Source: Nonomuraea polychroma | Lineage (GTDB): Bacteria > Actinomycetota > Actinomycetes > Streptosporangiales > Streptosporangiaceae | Length of the DNA stretch: 64,000 bases | Direction: 5' to 3' | NCBI RefSeq assembly: GCF_004011505.1 | Contig: NZ_SAUN01000001.1 | Span: 4,464,001-4,528,000 of the forward strand | Shown here: positions 17,690-27,293 of the stretch, piece by piece | Layout of the letters: each line of letters starts with the position of its first letter | Numbering within the stretch: the stretch's first letter is position 1 | Notes under the pieces: generated by a model | Seen by the model: only the letters and a program-made list of their open reading frames with translations | What the model was told of the DNA's origin: nothing | The model's database searches: none | Position numbers and translations under genes: made by a program

Positions 17690-19194
17690 AGGGTCGTCAC
17701 CTGCTGTCTGGCCATGGCGGCCGCGAGGATCGCCTCCTGCGTCGCCTGCCCCCTGGGGAACTCGGCGGTGATCCGGCCCTCGCACAGCACGAGGATCCGG
17801 TCGCACATGGCGAGCAGCTCGGGCAGCTCGGACGAGGCCACGAGCACGGCCTTGCCGGAGGCGGCCAGCTCGGACATCAGGGCGTGGATCTCCGCCTTGG
17901 CGCCCACGTCGATGCCGCGGGTCGGCTCGTCCATGAGGATCAGCGACGGCGCGGTCAGCAGCCATTTGGCCAGCACGACCTTCTGCTGGTTGCCGCCCGA
18001 CAGGTTCCCGACCGTGAAGCGCGTGCCCGGCGCCTTGACGCGCAGCTCGCGCACCTGCCCGGCGACGGCCGCGCCCTCGCGCCGCCGGTCCACGACCCCG
18101 AAGCGCAGGAACCGCTTCAGTGAGGGGAGGCTGGCGTTGAAGCCGATGGTGTTGCCGAGGACGAGGCTCTGCGCCTTGCGGTCCTCCGCCACCAGCGCGA
18201 CGCCGCGCGCGATCGCCTGCTTGGGGCTGCGCGGGCGGTACGGCCGGCCGCCCAGCATCATGCGGCCCGCCGCCGCCCGGTGGACGCCGAAAATCGATTC
18301 CAGCAGCTCGCTGCGGCCCGCGCCCATCAGCCCGGCGACGCCGACGATCTCGCCCGTCCGTACGGACAGGGAGACCTCGCGCAGCGCGGTGCGCCCCGAG
18401 CCGGGCTCAGCGGGCACCGACAGGCCCTCCACCCTCAACAGCTCCGCGCCGTCCGAGCCGCCGTTCGCGCGCGGGAACATCTCGCCCAGCGGCCGGCCGA
18501 CCATCATCTGGATCAGCTCGTCGCGGTCGATGGACGAGCGCTCGCCGACGTAGCGACCGTCGCGCAGCACGACCACCCGGTCGGCGATCTCCTCCAGCTC
18601 CTCGAGGCGGTGGGAGATGTAGATGACGGCCACGCCGCGCCCGGTGAGGTCGCGGATGACCTCGTACAGCCGGTGCACCTCGGCGTCGGCCAGCGCCGAG
18701 GTGGGCTCGTCCATGACCAGGACCCGGACGTTCTGCGACAGGGCCTTGGCCACCTCGATGAGCTGACGCTCGGCGATCTTGCATTGCTTGACGAGGGTGC
18801 GCGGTGACAGGTCGAGCCCGAGGCCGCGCAGCAGCTCGGCAGTCCGCGCCTCCATGCCCTTGCGGTCGAGGATCGCGCGTTCCCTGCCGAGGAAGATGTT
18901 GTCGGCGATGGACAGCTCGGGCACCAGGTTGAGCTCCTGGTGGATCATGGCGATCCCGTGCCGCCCCGCGTCCTTGGGCGAGTGAATGCGGGCGGGTTCG
19001 CCGCCGATCTCGATCTCGCCCTCGTAGTCCTTGAACACCCCGGCCAGGATGTTCATCAGCGTCGACTTGCCCGCGCCGTTCTCGCCGAGCAGGGCCACCA
19101 CCTCGCCCTCCCCGACGGTGAGCGACACGCCGTCGAGCGCCCGCACGCCGGGGAAGGACTTGCCGATGGCCCGCATCGTCAGAACCGTCGTCAC
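17686..19194 (-). CDS. ribose-type (CUT2) sugar ABC ATPase with two nucleotide-binding domains
   Basis: The 502-residue protein is a double ATPase of the RbsA/MglA type. The first domain has a Walker A GENGAGKST at residues 38-45 and Walker B LVMDEPTSAL. The second has a degenerate P-loop GLMGAGRSELLE and an intact LSGGNQQKVVLAKWL signature with LILMDEPTRGID. The start is set at GTG 19194 (GTGA overlap with the GH172 stop, GGAG seven bases ahead); an ATG at 19206 is the alternative. A stretch AATCGATT at 18288-18295 matches the operator core of this locus inside the coding sequence. Confidence 0.92.
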   Translation of the reverse strand: MTTVLTMRAIGKSFPGVRALDGVSLTVGEGEVVALLGENGAGKSTLMNILAGVFKDYEGEIEIGGEPARIHSPKDAGRHGIAMIHQELNLVPELSIADNIFLGRERAILDRKGMEARTAELLRGLGLDLSPRTLVKQCKIAERQLIEVAKALSQNVRVLVMDEPTSALADAEVHRLYEVIRDLTGRGVAVIYISHRLEELEEIADRVVVLRDGRYVGERSSIDRDELIQMMVGRPLGEMFPRANGGSDGAELLRVEGLSVPAEPGSGRTALREVSLSVRTGEIVGVAGLMGAGRSELLESIFGVHRAAAGRMMLGGRPYRPRSPKQAIARGVALVAEDRKAQSLVLGNTIGFNASLPSLKRFLRFGVVDRRREGAAVAGQVRELRVKAPGTRFTVGNLSGGNQQKVVLAKWLLTAPSLILMDEPTRGIDVGAKAEIHALMSELAASGKAVLVASSELPELLAMCDRILVLCEGRITAEFPRGQATQEAILAAAMARQQVTTL

Positions 19195-21611
19195 CGCAGG
19201 CTCCATGCCGTGTAGGAGGCGGCCGACCAGGGGGTCTTCGGGGCGAGCTGGACGGTGATCTCGCTCTTGCCCTTCGTGACGCCCGCCGGGATCTGGTAGA
19301 CGTCCTCCAGCCACCTGCGGGTCCGGTTACCGAGGGGCTGCACCCAGTCGGCCAGCCTGTGGCCGTTGACGGTGACCTCGGCGTGCTGGCCCGCGAGGTT
19401 CTGGTCGCCGGTGCGGCGCAGCTCGACGCCCCGATTGCCGCGGTCGATCCGCAGCTTGAAGCTCACCGGGCCGTCGGTCGTGCGCTGGGTGGTCTTCAGC
19501 GTCAGCGGGTTCCTGAAGTCGCCCTCGAACGCCGAGTCCAGCGTCGTGATCTCGCCCTGGCCGGTGTAGCCGTGTTGCTGCTCGCTCGCCTGGTCGCCGA
19601 CGGTGAGAGCGTCGGTCTGCGTGGCCGCCGCCTGGTCGCGGCCGTACCAGTAGGCGGTCGAGGAGTAGACGCCCTCGACGTCGTTGGTCCAGCCGTGCTC
19701 GATGTCGAAGGTGAGCGAGCTCCCGAACGGCACGGCGTCGCCGATCATCAGCCGGTACGCGCCGGTGCAGTCGCCGTCGGCCGGGCAGCCGGTCGCGGGG
19801 GCCAGGTGCGCGGTGTTGCCGTGGAAGGGAGTGGTGAAGGTCTCCCGGTTGAAGTACCAGCCGGCCTGGTAGAAGTCCTCTGTGCCGGTGCCGTGGATCT
19901 GCGGGGTGCGCGAGCCGTCCACGTAGACGCGCTCGTCGCCCTCCAGGTAGTTGCGGTTCGTCGGGCCGCGCATGGTGTGGCTGACGCCGACGAACTTGCC
20001 CTGGGCGCCGGTGACGCGCAGGAAGGGCCAGCTCGTGCCGGGGGTGGTGCCGCCGCCACGGGACTGCGTCCGGAAATAGCCGACATTTCCTGCTATAGGG
20101 CTGTGGGTGGACGTGACCACCGCCTGGCCCTCGATCGCCTGGCCGGAGTCGTTGTACAGCTCGACCGTCGCGCCCGTCCGGTACGGCATCGGCCACCAGG
20201 CGGTGAGCGTGCTCGTCTTGGCGTCGATCGCGGACATCAGCGACGCGACCGGCATCATCGCGTGGCCACTGCCGAAGAACTCGCCGACCGGCGAGTCGAC
20301 GGTGCGGTGGCCGTCGAAGCTGATGCGCAGCCGTAGCCCCTGCAACACCTCCTGGGCCGACCTGATCGTGGCGAGCTGGTCCTCGTTCATCGGGAAGGCG
20401 AAGGTCCGCTCTCCCTGCCAGGTCTGCGCGACGATCTTGTAGTTGTGAGCCGGCTCACTGGCCGCGTCGCCGACGTCCACGGTGTCGGTGCGCTTGCCGG
20501 CGCTGTCCACCCAGTACGTGAACTCGTTGTAGTCGAGGTCCGACGACGCGAACACGTTCTTGATCGTGATCTTGGACTTGCCCTTGGTGGCACTGGCGGG
20601 CAGGTCCACGACCTCCTCGGCCCACATCCCGGCGGCCCCCAGCTTGCTGGGCGGCCACTGGGCGACCTCCTGCCCGTCCACCAGGATCTTGGCGACCTGT
20701 CTGCCGATGGCCGGGTCGATGCGGCGGGTCAGCCGTACCCCGTCGTTGGCCGGGTCGATCGCGACGGTGAACTCGCTGGAGCCGCCGGCGCCGAACGCCC
20801 GGCCCTCGTCGGCCTCGGTCTTCGGCAGCACCTGCACGGCCTGCGGCAGCCTCAACCTGATCTGCGACAGCAGGCCGGAGCCCACCGTGCGCGCCACCCG
20901 CGCCGACGCGCCGGGAGCGAGATCGATCGCGGCGTCGTGCGTGCGCGCGCCCGGCATCGGGGGCTTGGGGTCGCCGCCCGCCTTGAGCCTGTCGATGACG
21001 TCCTGCGCCTTGTCGGCCGGGTCGAACGTGCTCACGCCCTCGGCGTCGGCGAACGTGCGGTAGCTGACGTGGTAGAAGAACGGATTGTGCTCGGTGGTGA
21101 CGCGCATCGAGCGCGTGTACGGCATCGGCACCTGGATGTAGACGCCGCCGGAGCTCTGGTCGGCGTTTCCCACGAGGGGGTAGGCGAAGGGGGCGCCGAG
21201 CTTGCCGTTCACCACGTCCTGCAGGCTCGTCTCGACGACTTTCCTGCCGTCCAGCTCGATGGTGATCGTGCCGGTGCGGGTGACGTCACCGCCGTCCCTG
21301 GTGAACCAGATGGCCTGCACCTCACCGGCGCCTGTGTGCTCGGCGATCACGCAGCCCTGGCCGGTGGTGCTCAGGCAGGAGTACTTGCCCTCGAACCCGT
21401 CGTTGTTGTCGCCGGTGCGGTCGAAGCTGGAGAACTGTTTGGTCTGCACGCCGACCGGCAGCTCGGGCAGCCGGTCGAGCCTGCGGTAAACGTCCCACCC
21501 GACCGGGCCCTTGGCGGTGGCGGTGACCGTGACCTGCTGGGCCTGTGCCGGAGCGGCGATCAGCCCGCCCGCCACCAGGACGGCCGCTCCCACGATCGCG
21601 CTAAGCCGCAT
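19191..21611 (-). CDS. secreted GH172 (DUF2961) glycosidase, candidate exo-alpha-D-arabinofuranosidase
   Basis: The 806-residue protein has a signal peptide cut near APAQAQ and then a DUF2961/GH172 domain: FSSFDRTGDNNDGFEGKYS, GEVQAIWFTRDGG, PMPYRTGATVELYN, and the active-site segment IHGTGTEDFYQAGWYF with Glu578. Extra beta-rich regions at about 220-380 and 640-806 look like accessory domains. Known GH172 members act on D-arabinofuranosides of mycobacterial arabinan or on D-fructofuranosides. It overlaps the isomerase gene by 11 bases and is translated in the same operon as a monosaccharide importer and pentulokinase. That context favours release of D-arabinose outside the cell. Confidence 0.8.
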   Translation of the reverse strand: MRLSAIVGAAVLVAGGLIAAPAQAQQVTVTATAKGPVGWDVYRRLDRLPELPVGVQTKQFSSFDRTGDNNDGFEGKYSCLSTTGQGCVIAEHTGAGEVQAIWFTRDGGDVTRTGTITIELDGRKVVETSLQDVVNGKLGAPFAYPLVGNADQSSGGVYIQVPMPYTRSMRVTTEHNPFFYHVSYRTFADAEGVSTFDPADKAQDVIDRLKAGGDPKPPMPGARTHDAAIDLAPGASARVARTVGSGLLSQIRLRLPQAVQVLPKTEADEGRAFGAGGSSEFTVAIDPANDGVRLTRRIDPAIGRQVAKILVDGQEVAQWPPSKLGAAGMWAEEVVDLPASATKGKSKITIKNVFASSDLDYNEFTYWVDSAGKRTDTVDVGDAASEPAHNYKIVAQTWQGERTFAFPMNEDQLATIRSAQEVLQGLRLRISFDGHRTVDSPVGEFFGSGHAMMPVASLMSAIDAKTSTLTAWWPMPYRTGATVELYNDSGQAIEGQAVVTSTHSPIAGNVGYFRTQSRGGGTTPGTSWPFLRVTGAQGKFVGVSHTMRGPTNRNYLEGDERVYVDGSRTPQIHGTGTEDFYQAGWYFNRETFTTPFHGNTAHLAPATGCPADGDCTGAYRLMIGDAVPFGSSLTFDIEHGWTNDVEGVYSSTAYWYGRDQAAATQTDALTVGDQASEQQHGYTGQGEITTLDSAFEGDFRNPLTLKTTQRTTDGPVSFKLRIDRGNRGVELRRTGDQNLAGQHAEVTVNGHRLADWVQPLGNRTRRWLEDVYQIPAGVTKGKSEITVQLAPKTPWSAASYTAWSLR

Positions 21612-23016
21612 CGCCGAACCCCTCGAACGCGACGCCGAGCTGCTCGCACACCGCCCGGAGCTCGGCGACGTAGTCGCCCGGCACGGCGTGGATGTGGTTG
21701 GAGCCGAAGCGGCCGAGGAACTCGGTGGCCGGCACGTGCAGCCGGGTGAACGCGTGCGGCCACTCGAACGTCGACTGCCTGGCCATCGCCTCGTTGGTGG
21801 CGTCGTCGTACAGCTCGAAGTCGCCGCGCATCACATGCATGCGGTACGCGCCGTCCCTGCGCGTCAGCCGGGCGAACGTGGCCGCCCCGGGAGCCGCCAG
21901 ATGGTGCACGCTCGCACCGCCCGCGGGGAAGAAGAAGACCTCGGGGTAGAAGTGCGTCCTGGCGAGGTTCTCGGCCGGGTCGTCGGACCTGGCCGCGTAC
22001 CACGTGGCGTGCTGGCCCGAGTTGCACAGGTCCCACACGTCCTTGTCGGCGTGGTAGTGCCTGACGTCGGCGAACAGCACCGGGTCGCCGCTCAGCAGCT
22101 TGAGGATCTGCATGGTCAGCGCGCCGTCCATGTCGGCCTCGGTCGCGCAGACGTGCGTCTCCTTGGGACCCTCCCAGTCGTACGGGTCGTTGAGGAACGC
22201 CTCGGCGAGATCCATCGTGCAGAAGTGGGTGGTCAGCTCGGGCTGGCCCTTGATGCCGGAGAAGTCCAGGTTCCACTCGTCGATGAGCTCGCGCATGGCG
22301 TAGTACGTGCGGATCTGCCGTTCGAACAGCTCGGGCGTGAGCTGCTTGCCGTCGTAGTGGACGTTGCCCATGCGCTCCAGCCACTGGCGGGCCTCGGTCA
22401 CGCGGGCCTGGGAGGCGTTCTCGCTACGCCGGACGATCTCCCACTGGTCGATCTCCTCGACGTCCACGCCGAACGTCCGCATCCACTGGTCGGTGTTCGC
22501 GACCGCGGTGTACATGCCCATCGGCCGGCCGCCGATCCTGCCGAACGTCGACCCGCGCAGCCCCCGCACGGCCTTCGCCGCCCGCACCTCGGTCAGGACC
22601 CGGTCGAGGACGGCCGGGTCGGCGATGTCGCCCCAGGCGCGGGCGTGCACCCGCCCGATCTGGTCGAGCCCGCCGCCGCCGGCCAGCATGCCGACCATAC
22701 CCGGCTGGGCGGGGTCGATGTTGGCCATGAGCAGCAGGGGGCCGGGCGTGGACTCCGCGGCCAGCATGGTGAAATGCGGGAACGCCCAGACGGCGTAGTT
22801 GAAGATCGTCAAATCGGGCCGCCGGTCGGCCAGCCAGCGGGCCTGCGACGTGGCCAGCTCGTTGGTCCACACGATCTCCGGCGCCACGATCACCTCGTGG
22901 CCCTCCTTGCGCAACGCCTCCGCCAGGGTGGTGGTGGCGGCGTCGATGTGGTCCACGAGATCGCGGGCGACGAAGTCGCGCCCGTCCGAGATGCTCAGGA
23001 CTCCGATACGTGCCAC
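21601..23016 (-). CDS. L-fucose/L-arabinose isomerase-family enzyme, candidate D-arabinose isomerase
   Basis: The 471-residue protein has the fucose-isomerase-type fold: GGRPMGMYTAVANTDQWMRT and FGVDVEEIDQWEI. Candidate metal ligands are Glu293 (TEADMDGALTM), Asp317 (FADVRHYH) and a His in GSNHIHAV (441 or 443). The Glu-Asp spacing of 24 equals that of E. coli FucI (337 and 361). FucI-type enzymes convert L-fucose to L-fuculose and D-arabinose to D-ribulose. It leads the operon 23016 to 14257. GTG start with GGAGG eight bases ahead. Two AATCGATT operators lie 33-59 bases upstream of the start. Confidence 0.82.
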   Translation of the reverse strand: MARIGVLSISDGRDFVARDLVDHIDAATTTLAEALRKEGHEVIVAPEIVWTNELATSQARWLADRRPDLTIFNYAVWAFPHFTMLAAESTPGPLLLMANIDPAQPGMVGMLAGGGGLDQIGRVHARAWGDIADPAVLDRVLTEVRAAKAVRGLRGSTFGRIGGRPMGMYTAVANTDQWMRTFGVDVEEIDQWEIVRRSENASQARVTEARQWLERMGNVHYDGKQLTPELFERQIRTYYAMRELIDEWNLDFSGIKGQPELTTHFCTMDLAEAFLNDPYDWEGPKETHVCATEADMDGALTMQILKLLSGDPVLFADVRHYHADKDVWDLCNSGQHATWYAARSDDPAENLARTHFYPEVFFFPAGGASVHHLAAPGAATFARLTRRDGAYRMHVMRGDFELYDDATNEAMARQSTFEWPHAFTRLHVPATEFLGRFGSNHIHAVPGDYVAELRAVCEQLGVAFEGFGDAA

Positions 23017-23048
23017 GGTCGTTGACCTCCATAGGTCGTGAAGAGGGA

Positions 23049-23060
23049 GAAATCGATTGC
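23049..23060. promoter_or_regulatory. LacI-type operator GAAATCGATTGC (site 2)
   Basis: First of a pair in the 23017-23243 gap upstream of the isomerase operon. Its centre is 15 bases from that of site 3, so two repressor dimers could bind side by side on slightly different faces of the helix. Confidence 0.78.
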
Positions 23061-23063
23061 TCA

Positions 23064-23075
23064 GAAATCGATTTC
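23064..23075. promoter_or_regulatory. LacI-type operator GAAATCGATTTC (site 3)
   Basis: Perfect 12-bp palindrome, the most symmetric member of the set. It lies 48-59 bases before the isomerase start codon, where it would cover the operon promoter. Confidence 0.8.
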
Positions 23076-23243
23076 CCCTAAGCTAAATCCCGCCCGTTGG
23101 ACCGTCAATGCTGGGTTAGATCACAGATATGCAACGGTGAAGCGATTTCTCAAAGGCTTCAGCCGTGATGCGGCCGCCCGGTCTTGGCGCCGATGTGGAG
23201 GGGTCTCAGGCAACGCACTCCCTCGCACGGTTCCAGCGCCTTC

Positions 23244-26018
23244 CTAGGCGGAGATGGGGCGTTGGAGCTGCCTGCGGGAGGTGATGCCGAGCTTGCGGAA
23301 GACCTTGCGCAGGTGCCATTCGACGGTGTGCGGGCTGATGAAGAGCCGGGCTCCGATTTCGGGATTCGTCAGGCCCTCGCGGACGAGCCGGACGATCTGG
23401 GCTTCCTGGGCGGTGAGTTCGCTGGTGGTCTCGACGGTGCGTTTGCGTACCTGCTCGCCGGTGGCCAGCAGCTCGCGCTCGGCCCGCTGGGCGAAGGCCT
23501 CCATGCCCATCGTGGTGAACGACTCATGGGCGGCACGCAGCTGCTCGCGCGCGTCCCGCTGACGGCGCTCTCGCCGCAGCCATTCGCCGTACAGAAGATG
23601 GGAGCGGGCCAGTTCCCCGCGGACCGCTGCGCGGCCGAGCCGCTCGATCGCCTCGCGGTAGTGGTCCTCAGCGGCCGCTCCCGTGCTGAGGAGCGCGCGG
23701 GAGCGCGCTTCGACGCCCAGCGCCCAGTCCGTGTCGCTCGGACCTGTTGTCTCGGCGAGTCGCTTGAGCGCGTCGGCGGCCTGCTCTGGTGCGCCGCTCC
23801 GGGCAGCGGCCTCAACGTGCTCCACGAGAACCCACGTCGCCGCGGCGCCCACTTCGGGCCCGCGGCGCCTGCCGGCGTCGCTCGCCGCCGCCGCCGCTTG
23901 TTCGTACCGGCCAAGACTGTTGCAGAGCATGGCTCTTGCCCAGCCGACGACGGTCAGTGCGTTTCCCTCGCCCCTGCGCACGCCCTCCGCCGCGACGGCA
24001 GCCAACAACCTTGTGCAGTCGGCTTCACGGCCTTGCCAGGCGGCGAGGAACAGGGCGGCGTAAGGCAGCAGGGGAATGCCGATCGCCTGCGAGACCATGC
24101 TCACCTCCTCGGCCAGCGAAGCGGCCTCGGTCAGCTCACCGGCGAACACGTGCACAGCGGTACGTGCGGTGAGGGCGAAAGGGAGCGCGGTGGCCTGGCC
24201 GGTCTCCCGGGTGAGCTGGAGGTGACGGGTGGCGAGCCGACCCCAGGTCTCGTGGTCCCACAGGCCCGCGCTGATCACATTGGCCAGCCAGAGCCAGCGC
24301 AGCCCTTCCTCCTCGGGGAGATCAGGTGCCAGGAACGCGCTCAGCGCCAGTTTCAATGCCGGTGTCCCGGCGTCGTAGCCTTCGGTGATCAGCGTCGTCG
24401 CGCCGTCGAGGAGCAGGTCGGTTGCGCGTGGGCGCCGTGCCGTGGGCGGCGCCGATCGGGCGGCCTGGGCCGCTTCGAGCTGGCCGACGCCGTTGGCCAG
24501 GCGGCCGGCGAACATCGCCGCGCTGATCGCCTCCAGGTATGTTTCGCGGGCGAGCGGCACGTCATGCGGCTCCAGTTGCCGGGCGGCCTTGAGCAGCAAC
24601 GGGGCGGCGTCGCTGCCGCGTTCCACGGCGAAGGCGATCTGGGCGCGCAGCAGGTCGACCCGGCCACGCCGGCGCTCGTCGAGCGGGCCCGCCGCCGCGA
24701 TGGACAGCAGCCTCAGTGCGGCGTCCGGCGTACCCGCGTGGTGGCTCGCCTGCGCGGCGGCCAGCGCGCGCTCCTGGCGGCGGGCCGGATCGGGGGTCAG
24801 CTCGACCGCCCGTGCCAGGAACGCCGCGGCCGCCGCCAGCCCGCCGCGGGCCTGTGCGCGCCCGGCCGAGCGTTCGAGCTCTGCCGCGACGTGCTCGTCC
24901 GGGCCTTGCGTTCCTTGTGCCGCGTGCCAGGCGCGGCGGTCGGGGTCGGCCTGCGGGTCGGTGACATCGGCCAGCACGCGATGGGCCCGACGCCGCTCCT
25001 CGGGCGGGGGCGCCCAGTAGACGGCCGAGCGCACCAGCGGATGGTGAAACCGTACCCGCTCGCTGATCTGGACCAATCCGGCGGACACGGCGGGCGTGGC
25101 CGCCTCGATGCCGATGCCGAGCCGGTCGGCCGCCCGCCACAACAAGGCCGGCTCGCCACCGGGCTCCGCGGCCGCGATCAGCAGCAACCGCCGCGTCTCC
25201 GGCGGGAGCCGGAGCACCCGCCGCTGGTAGAGCTCCTGGATCCGGCCGGTGAGGACCCGCGCGCTGGGCAGGCCGAAACCACCCGCGAGCTCTGCCGGGG
25301 TCGAGTCCTTCGGCAGCTCCAGCAGCGCCAGGGGGTTGCCCCGCGTCTCGGCGACGATCCGATCGAGCACCTGTTCGTCCCACAGTCCGGGCAGCGCGGA
25401 ACGCAGCAGATTCCGCGCATCCTCATCAGGCAGGCCGGTGACCAGCATCTCCGGCAGGCCGGCCAACTCCGGCAGACCGGCCGGCTCCGACGCCTCGTCC
25501 GGGATCCGGACCGCGAACACGACCGCCACCGATTCGGCCAGCAGGCGACGGGCGGCGAACGCCAAGGCCTGCATGGACGCCCGATCGAGCCACTGCGCGT
25601 CGTCCACCAGGCACAGCAGCGGGCGATCCCGGGCGGCCTCGGCCAGCAAGCCGAGCGTGGCCAGCCCGACGAGAAAACCATCGGGCGCCGGTCCGGAGCT
25701 CAGCCCGAAGACCGCGCGCAGCGCATCGCACTGCGGGTCCGGAAGCTGCTCGAACCGATCCGCCATCGGGGCGCACAGCTGGTGCAGCGCGGCGAAGGCC
25801 AGCTCCATCTCCGACTGCACACCCGTGATGCGGCAGATGCGAAACTCCTGCTCCCGCCCGGCCACGTAGTCCAGCAGCGCCGTCTTGCCCACTCCGGGCT
25901 CGCCGCGGATCACCAGCGCCCGGCTCTCACCACCTCGGACGGCTTCGAGCAGGCCATCGAGCTGTGCGCACTCGGCGCGACGGTCCCGCAACACTGGCCC
26001 CCCCGATCTGCCGGCCAC
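23244..26018 (-). CDS. large LuxR-family regulator with N-terminal AAA ATPase domain
   Basis: The 924-residue protein has a P-loop (VIRGEPGVGKTALLDYVAG) and Walker B (LLCLVDDAQWLDRASMQ), then a long TPR-like helical middle, and a C-terminal LuxR helix-turn-helix (LTAQEAQIVRLVREGLTNPE, then SPHTVEWHLRKVFRKLGI). This is the LAL/MalT-like architecture in which ligand and ATP control DNA binding. It sits between the two halves of the AATCGATT locus, but no target is evident and it may only be a neighbour. The start at GTG 26018 is uncertain; GTG 25994 is an alternative. Confidence 0.88.
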   Translation of the reverse strand: MAGRSGGPVLRDRRAECAQLDGLLEAVRGGESRALVIRGEPGVGKTALLDYVAGREQEFRICRITGVQSEMELAFAALHQLCAPMADRFEQLPDPQCDALRAVFGLSSGPAPDGFLVGLATLGLLAEAARDRPLLCLVDDAQWLDRASMQALAFAARRLLAESVAVVFAVRIPDEASEPAGLPELAGLPEMLVTGLPDEDARNLLRSALPGLWDEQVLDRIVAETRGNPLALLELPKDSTPAELAGGFGLPSARVLTGRIQELYQRRVLRLPPETRRLLLIAAAEPGGEPALLWRAADRLGIGIEAATPAVSAGLVQISERVRFHHPLVRSAVYWAPPPEERRRAHRVLADVTDPQADPDRRAWHAAQGTQGPDEHVAAELERSAGRAQARGGLAAAAAFLARAVELTPDPARRQERALAAAQASHHAGTPDAALRLLSIAAAGPLDERRRGRVDLLRAQIAFAVERGSDAAPLLLKAARQLEPHDVPLARETYLEAISAAMFAGRLANGVGQLEAAQAARSAPPTARRPRATDLLLDGATTLITEGYDAGTPALKLALSAFLAPDLPEEEGLRWLWLANVISAGLWDHETWGRLATRHLQLTRETGQATALPFALTARTAVHVFAGELTEAASLAEEVSMVSQAIGIPLLPYAALFLAAWQGREADCTRLLAAVAAEGVRRGEGNALTVVGWARAMLCNSLGRYEQAAAAASDAGRRRGPEVGAAATWVLVEHVEAAARSGAPEQAADALKRLAETTGPSDTDWALGVEARSRALLSTGAAAEDHYREAIERLGRAAVRGELARSHLLYGEWLRRERRQRDAREQLRAAHESFTTMGMEAFAQRAERELLATGEQVRKRTVETTSELTAQEAQIVRLVREGLTNPEIGARLFISPHTVEWHLRKVFRKLGITSRRQLQRPISA

Positions 26019-26158
26019 GCAGCTGTAACCGGGGATGCCCGCTCGCCACGAGCGCCCGCCGCTGCCGACCGCACACCCGTTGTCCGGCGGAGGCGGGCGG
26101 CAACCGGCGATATGCCCTACGTAGGCGGGTAGCGTACCCTTCTGATGCGGATCAAGGC

Positions 26159-26170
26159 AAAATCGATTGG
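26159..26170. promoter_or_regulatory. weaker AATCGATT element (site 4)
   Basis: AAAATCGATTGG keeps the 8-base core but differs at both ends from the other sites. It lies 141 bases upstream of the LuxR-type gene and downstream of the second lacI gene. It could tie the LuxR-type regulator to the locus. Confidence 0.4.
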
Positions 26171-26249
26171 CACCGGTTGCAAGGGCGTCAGTGAACGGCC
26201 GATCCGAGGTCTGGCGGGGTCAGTGCACGGGCCACTCCCGATGGTGGCG

Positions 26250-27251
26250 TCAGAGGTGACGGGGGCGGGAGCTCTCGTGGAGATGCAGTTCCGTCTGCAG
26301 CACCATCCGGGCCGTCGGGCGAGCCGGATTGTCGATCCGGTCGGCGAGCAGCTGCGCCGCCGCCCGCCCCAGCTCGTACGTGGGCTGCCGCACCGTGCTC
26401 AACCCCGGCCGGAACAGCCGGGCCCACGGAATGTCGTCGAACCCGATCACCCCGACGCGCCCCGGGATCGGCACCTCCCGCTCGGTCAGGCACTCCACGG
26501 CCCCCACCGTCATCAGGTTGTTGGCCGCGAAGACGGCGTCCATCTCCACCCCTTCGTCCAGCAGGGACGCCATGGCCGAGTACCCGCCCTCCTCCCGGAA
26601 GTCGGCGTGCCGGATCAGGGCGCGGTCCTGTGGCAGCCCGAAGGCCCGCAGCGCCCGCTGGTAGCCCCGCAGCCGCTGCATGGCGGTGGACATCCGGCGC
26701 GGGCCCGTGATGCAGGCGATGCGCCGGTAGCCGGACTCCAGCAGGTGGGCGGTGGCCATCTCGGCGCCCTTCTCGTTGTCGACCAGCACGGCGTCGACCT
26801 CGGTCTCGGCCAGTTCCCGGTCGATGGTCACCACGGCGGTCCCCGCGGCGACGAGAGCGCTGATGTCGGTGCTGTCGTCGGCCGGAGAGATGATCACGCC
26901 GGCCATGTTGTCGGCCAGCGCGACCGCGATGTACTCGGCCTCCCTGGCCCGGTTCTCGTCGGTGTTGCACAGCACGACCGAGTAGCCGAACCGCCGGCCG
27001 CCGTCCTCCACCCCGCGCACGAGCGAGGTGAAGAACGGGTTGCCGACGTCGGAGACCAGCACCGCCCACAACGTGGTCTGCCTGCGCCGGAGATTGCGCG
27101 CCACTCCGTTGGGCCGGTATCCGAGCTCACGGACCGCCGCGTGCACCCGTGCCGCCAGTTCCGGGTTGACCGTGGAGCGGCCGTTGAGCACGCGCGAAAC
27201 CGTCGCGGCGGAGACCCCGGCGTGTCGCGCGACGTCTTGGATTTTGAGCAA
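26250..27251 (-). CDS. LacI-family transcriptional repressor (second paralog)
   Basis: The 333-residue protein opens with IQDVARHAGVSAATVSRVLN and the hinge YRPNGVARNLRRRQTTL, followed by the effector domain (GNPFFTSLVRGVED, VVTIDRELAETEVD, GVIGFDDIPWARLFRPGLST). The recognition helix region is the same as in the LacI at 13257, so shared operators are likely. The start is a TTG with GGGA five bases ahead. A G(A)AATCGATTGC operator at 27294-27305, 43 bases upstream, suggests autoregulation. It ends the minus-strand series that begins with the binding protein at 31591. Confidence 0.9.
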   Translation of the reverse strand: MLKIQDVARHAGVSAATVSRVLNGRSTVNPELAARVHAAVRELGYRPNGVARNLRRRQTTLWAVLVSDVGNPFFTSLVRGVEDGGRRFGYSVVLCNTDENRAREAEYIAVALADNMAGVIISPADDSTDISALVAAGTAVVTIDRELAETEVDAVLVDNEKGAEMATAHLLESGYRRIACITGPRRMSTAMQRLRGYQRALRAFGLPQDRALIRHADFREEGGYSAMASLLDEGVEMDAVFAANNLMTVGAVECLTEREVPIPGRVGVIGFDDIPWARLFRPGLSTVRQPTYELGRAAAQLLADRIDNPARPTARMVLQTELHLHESSRPRHL

Positions 27252-27293
27252 CCTCGTCCCATCCCCCGTGGCAGGCGGTCCATCCGGCCGTTA

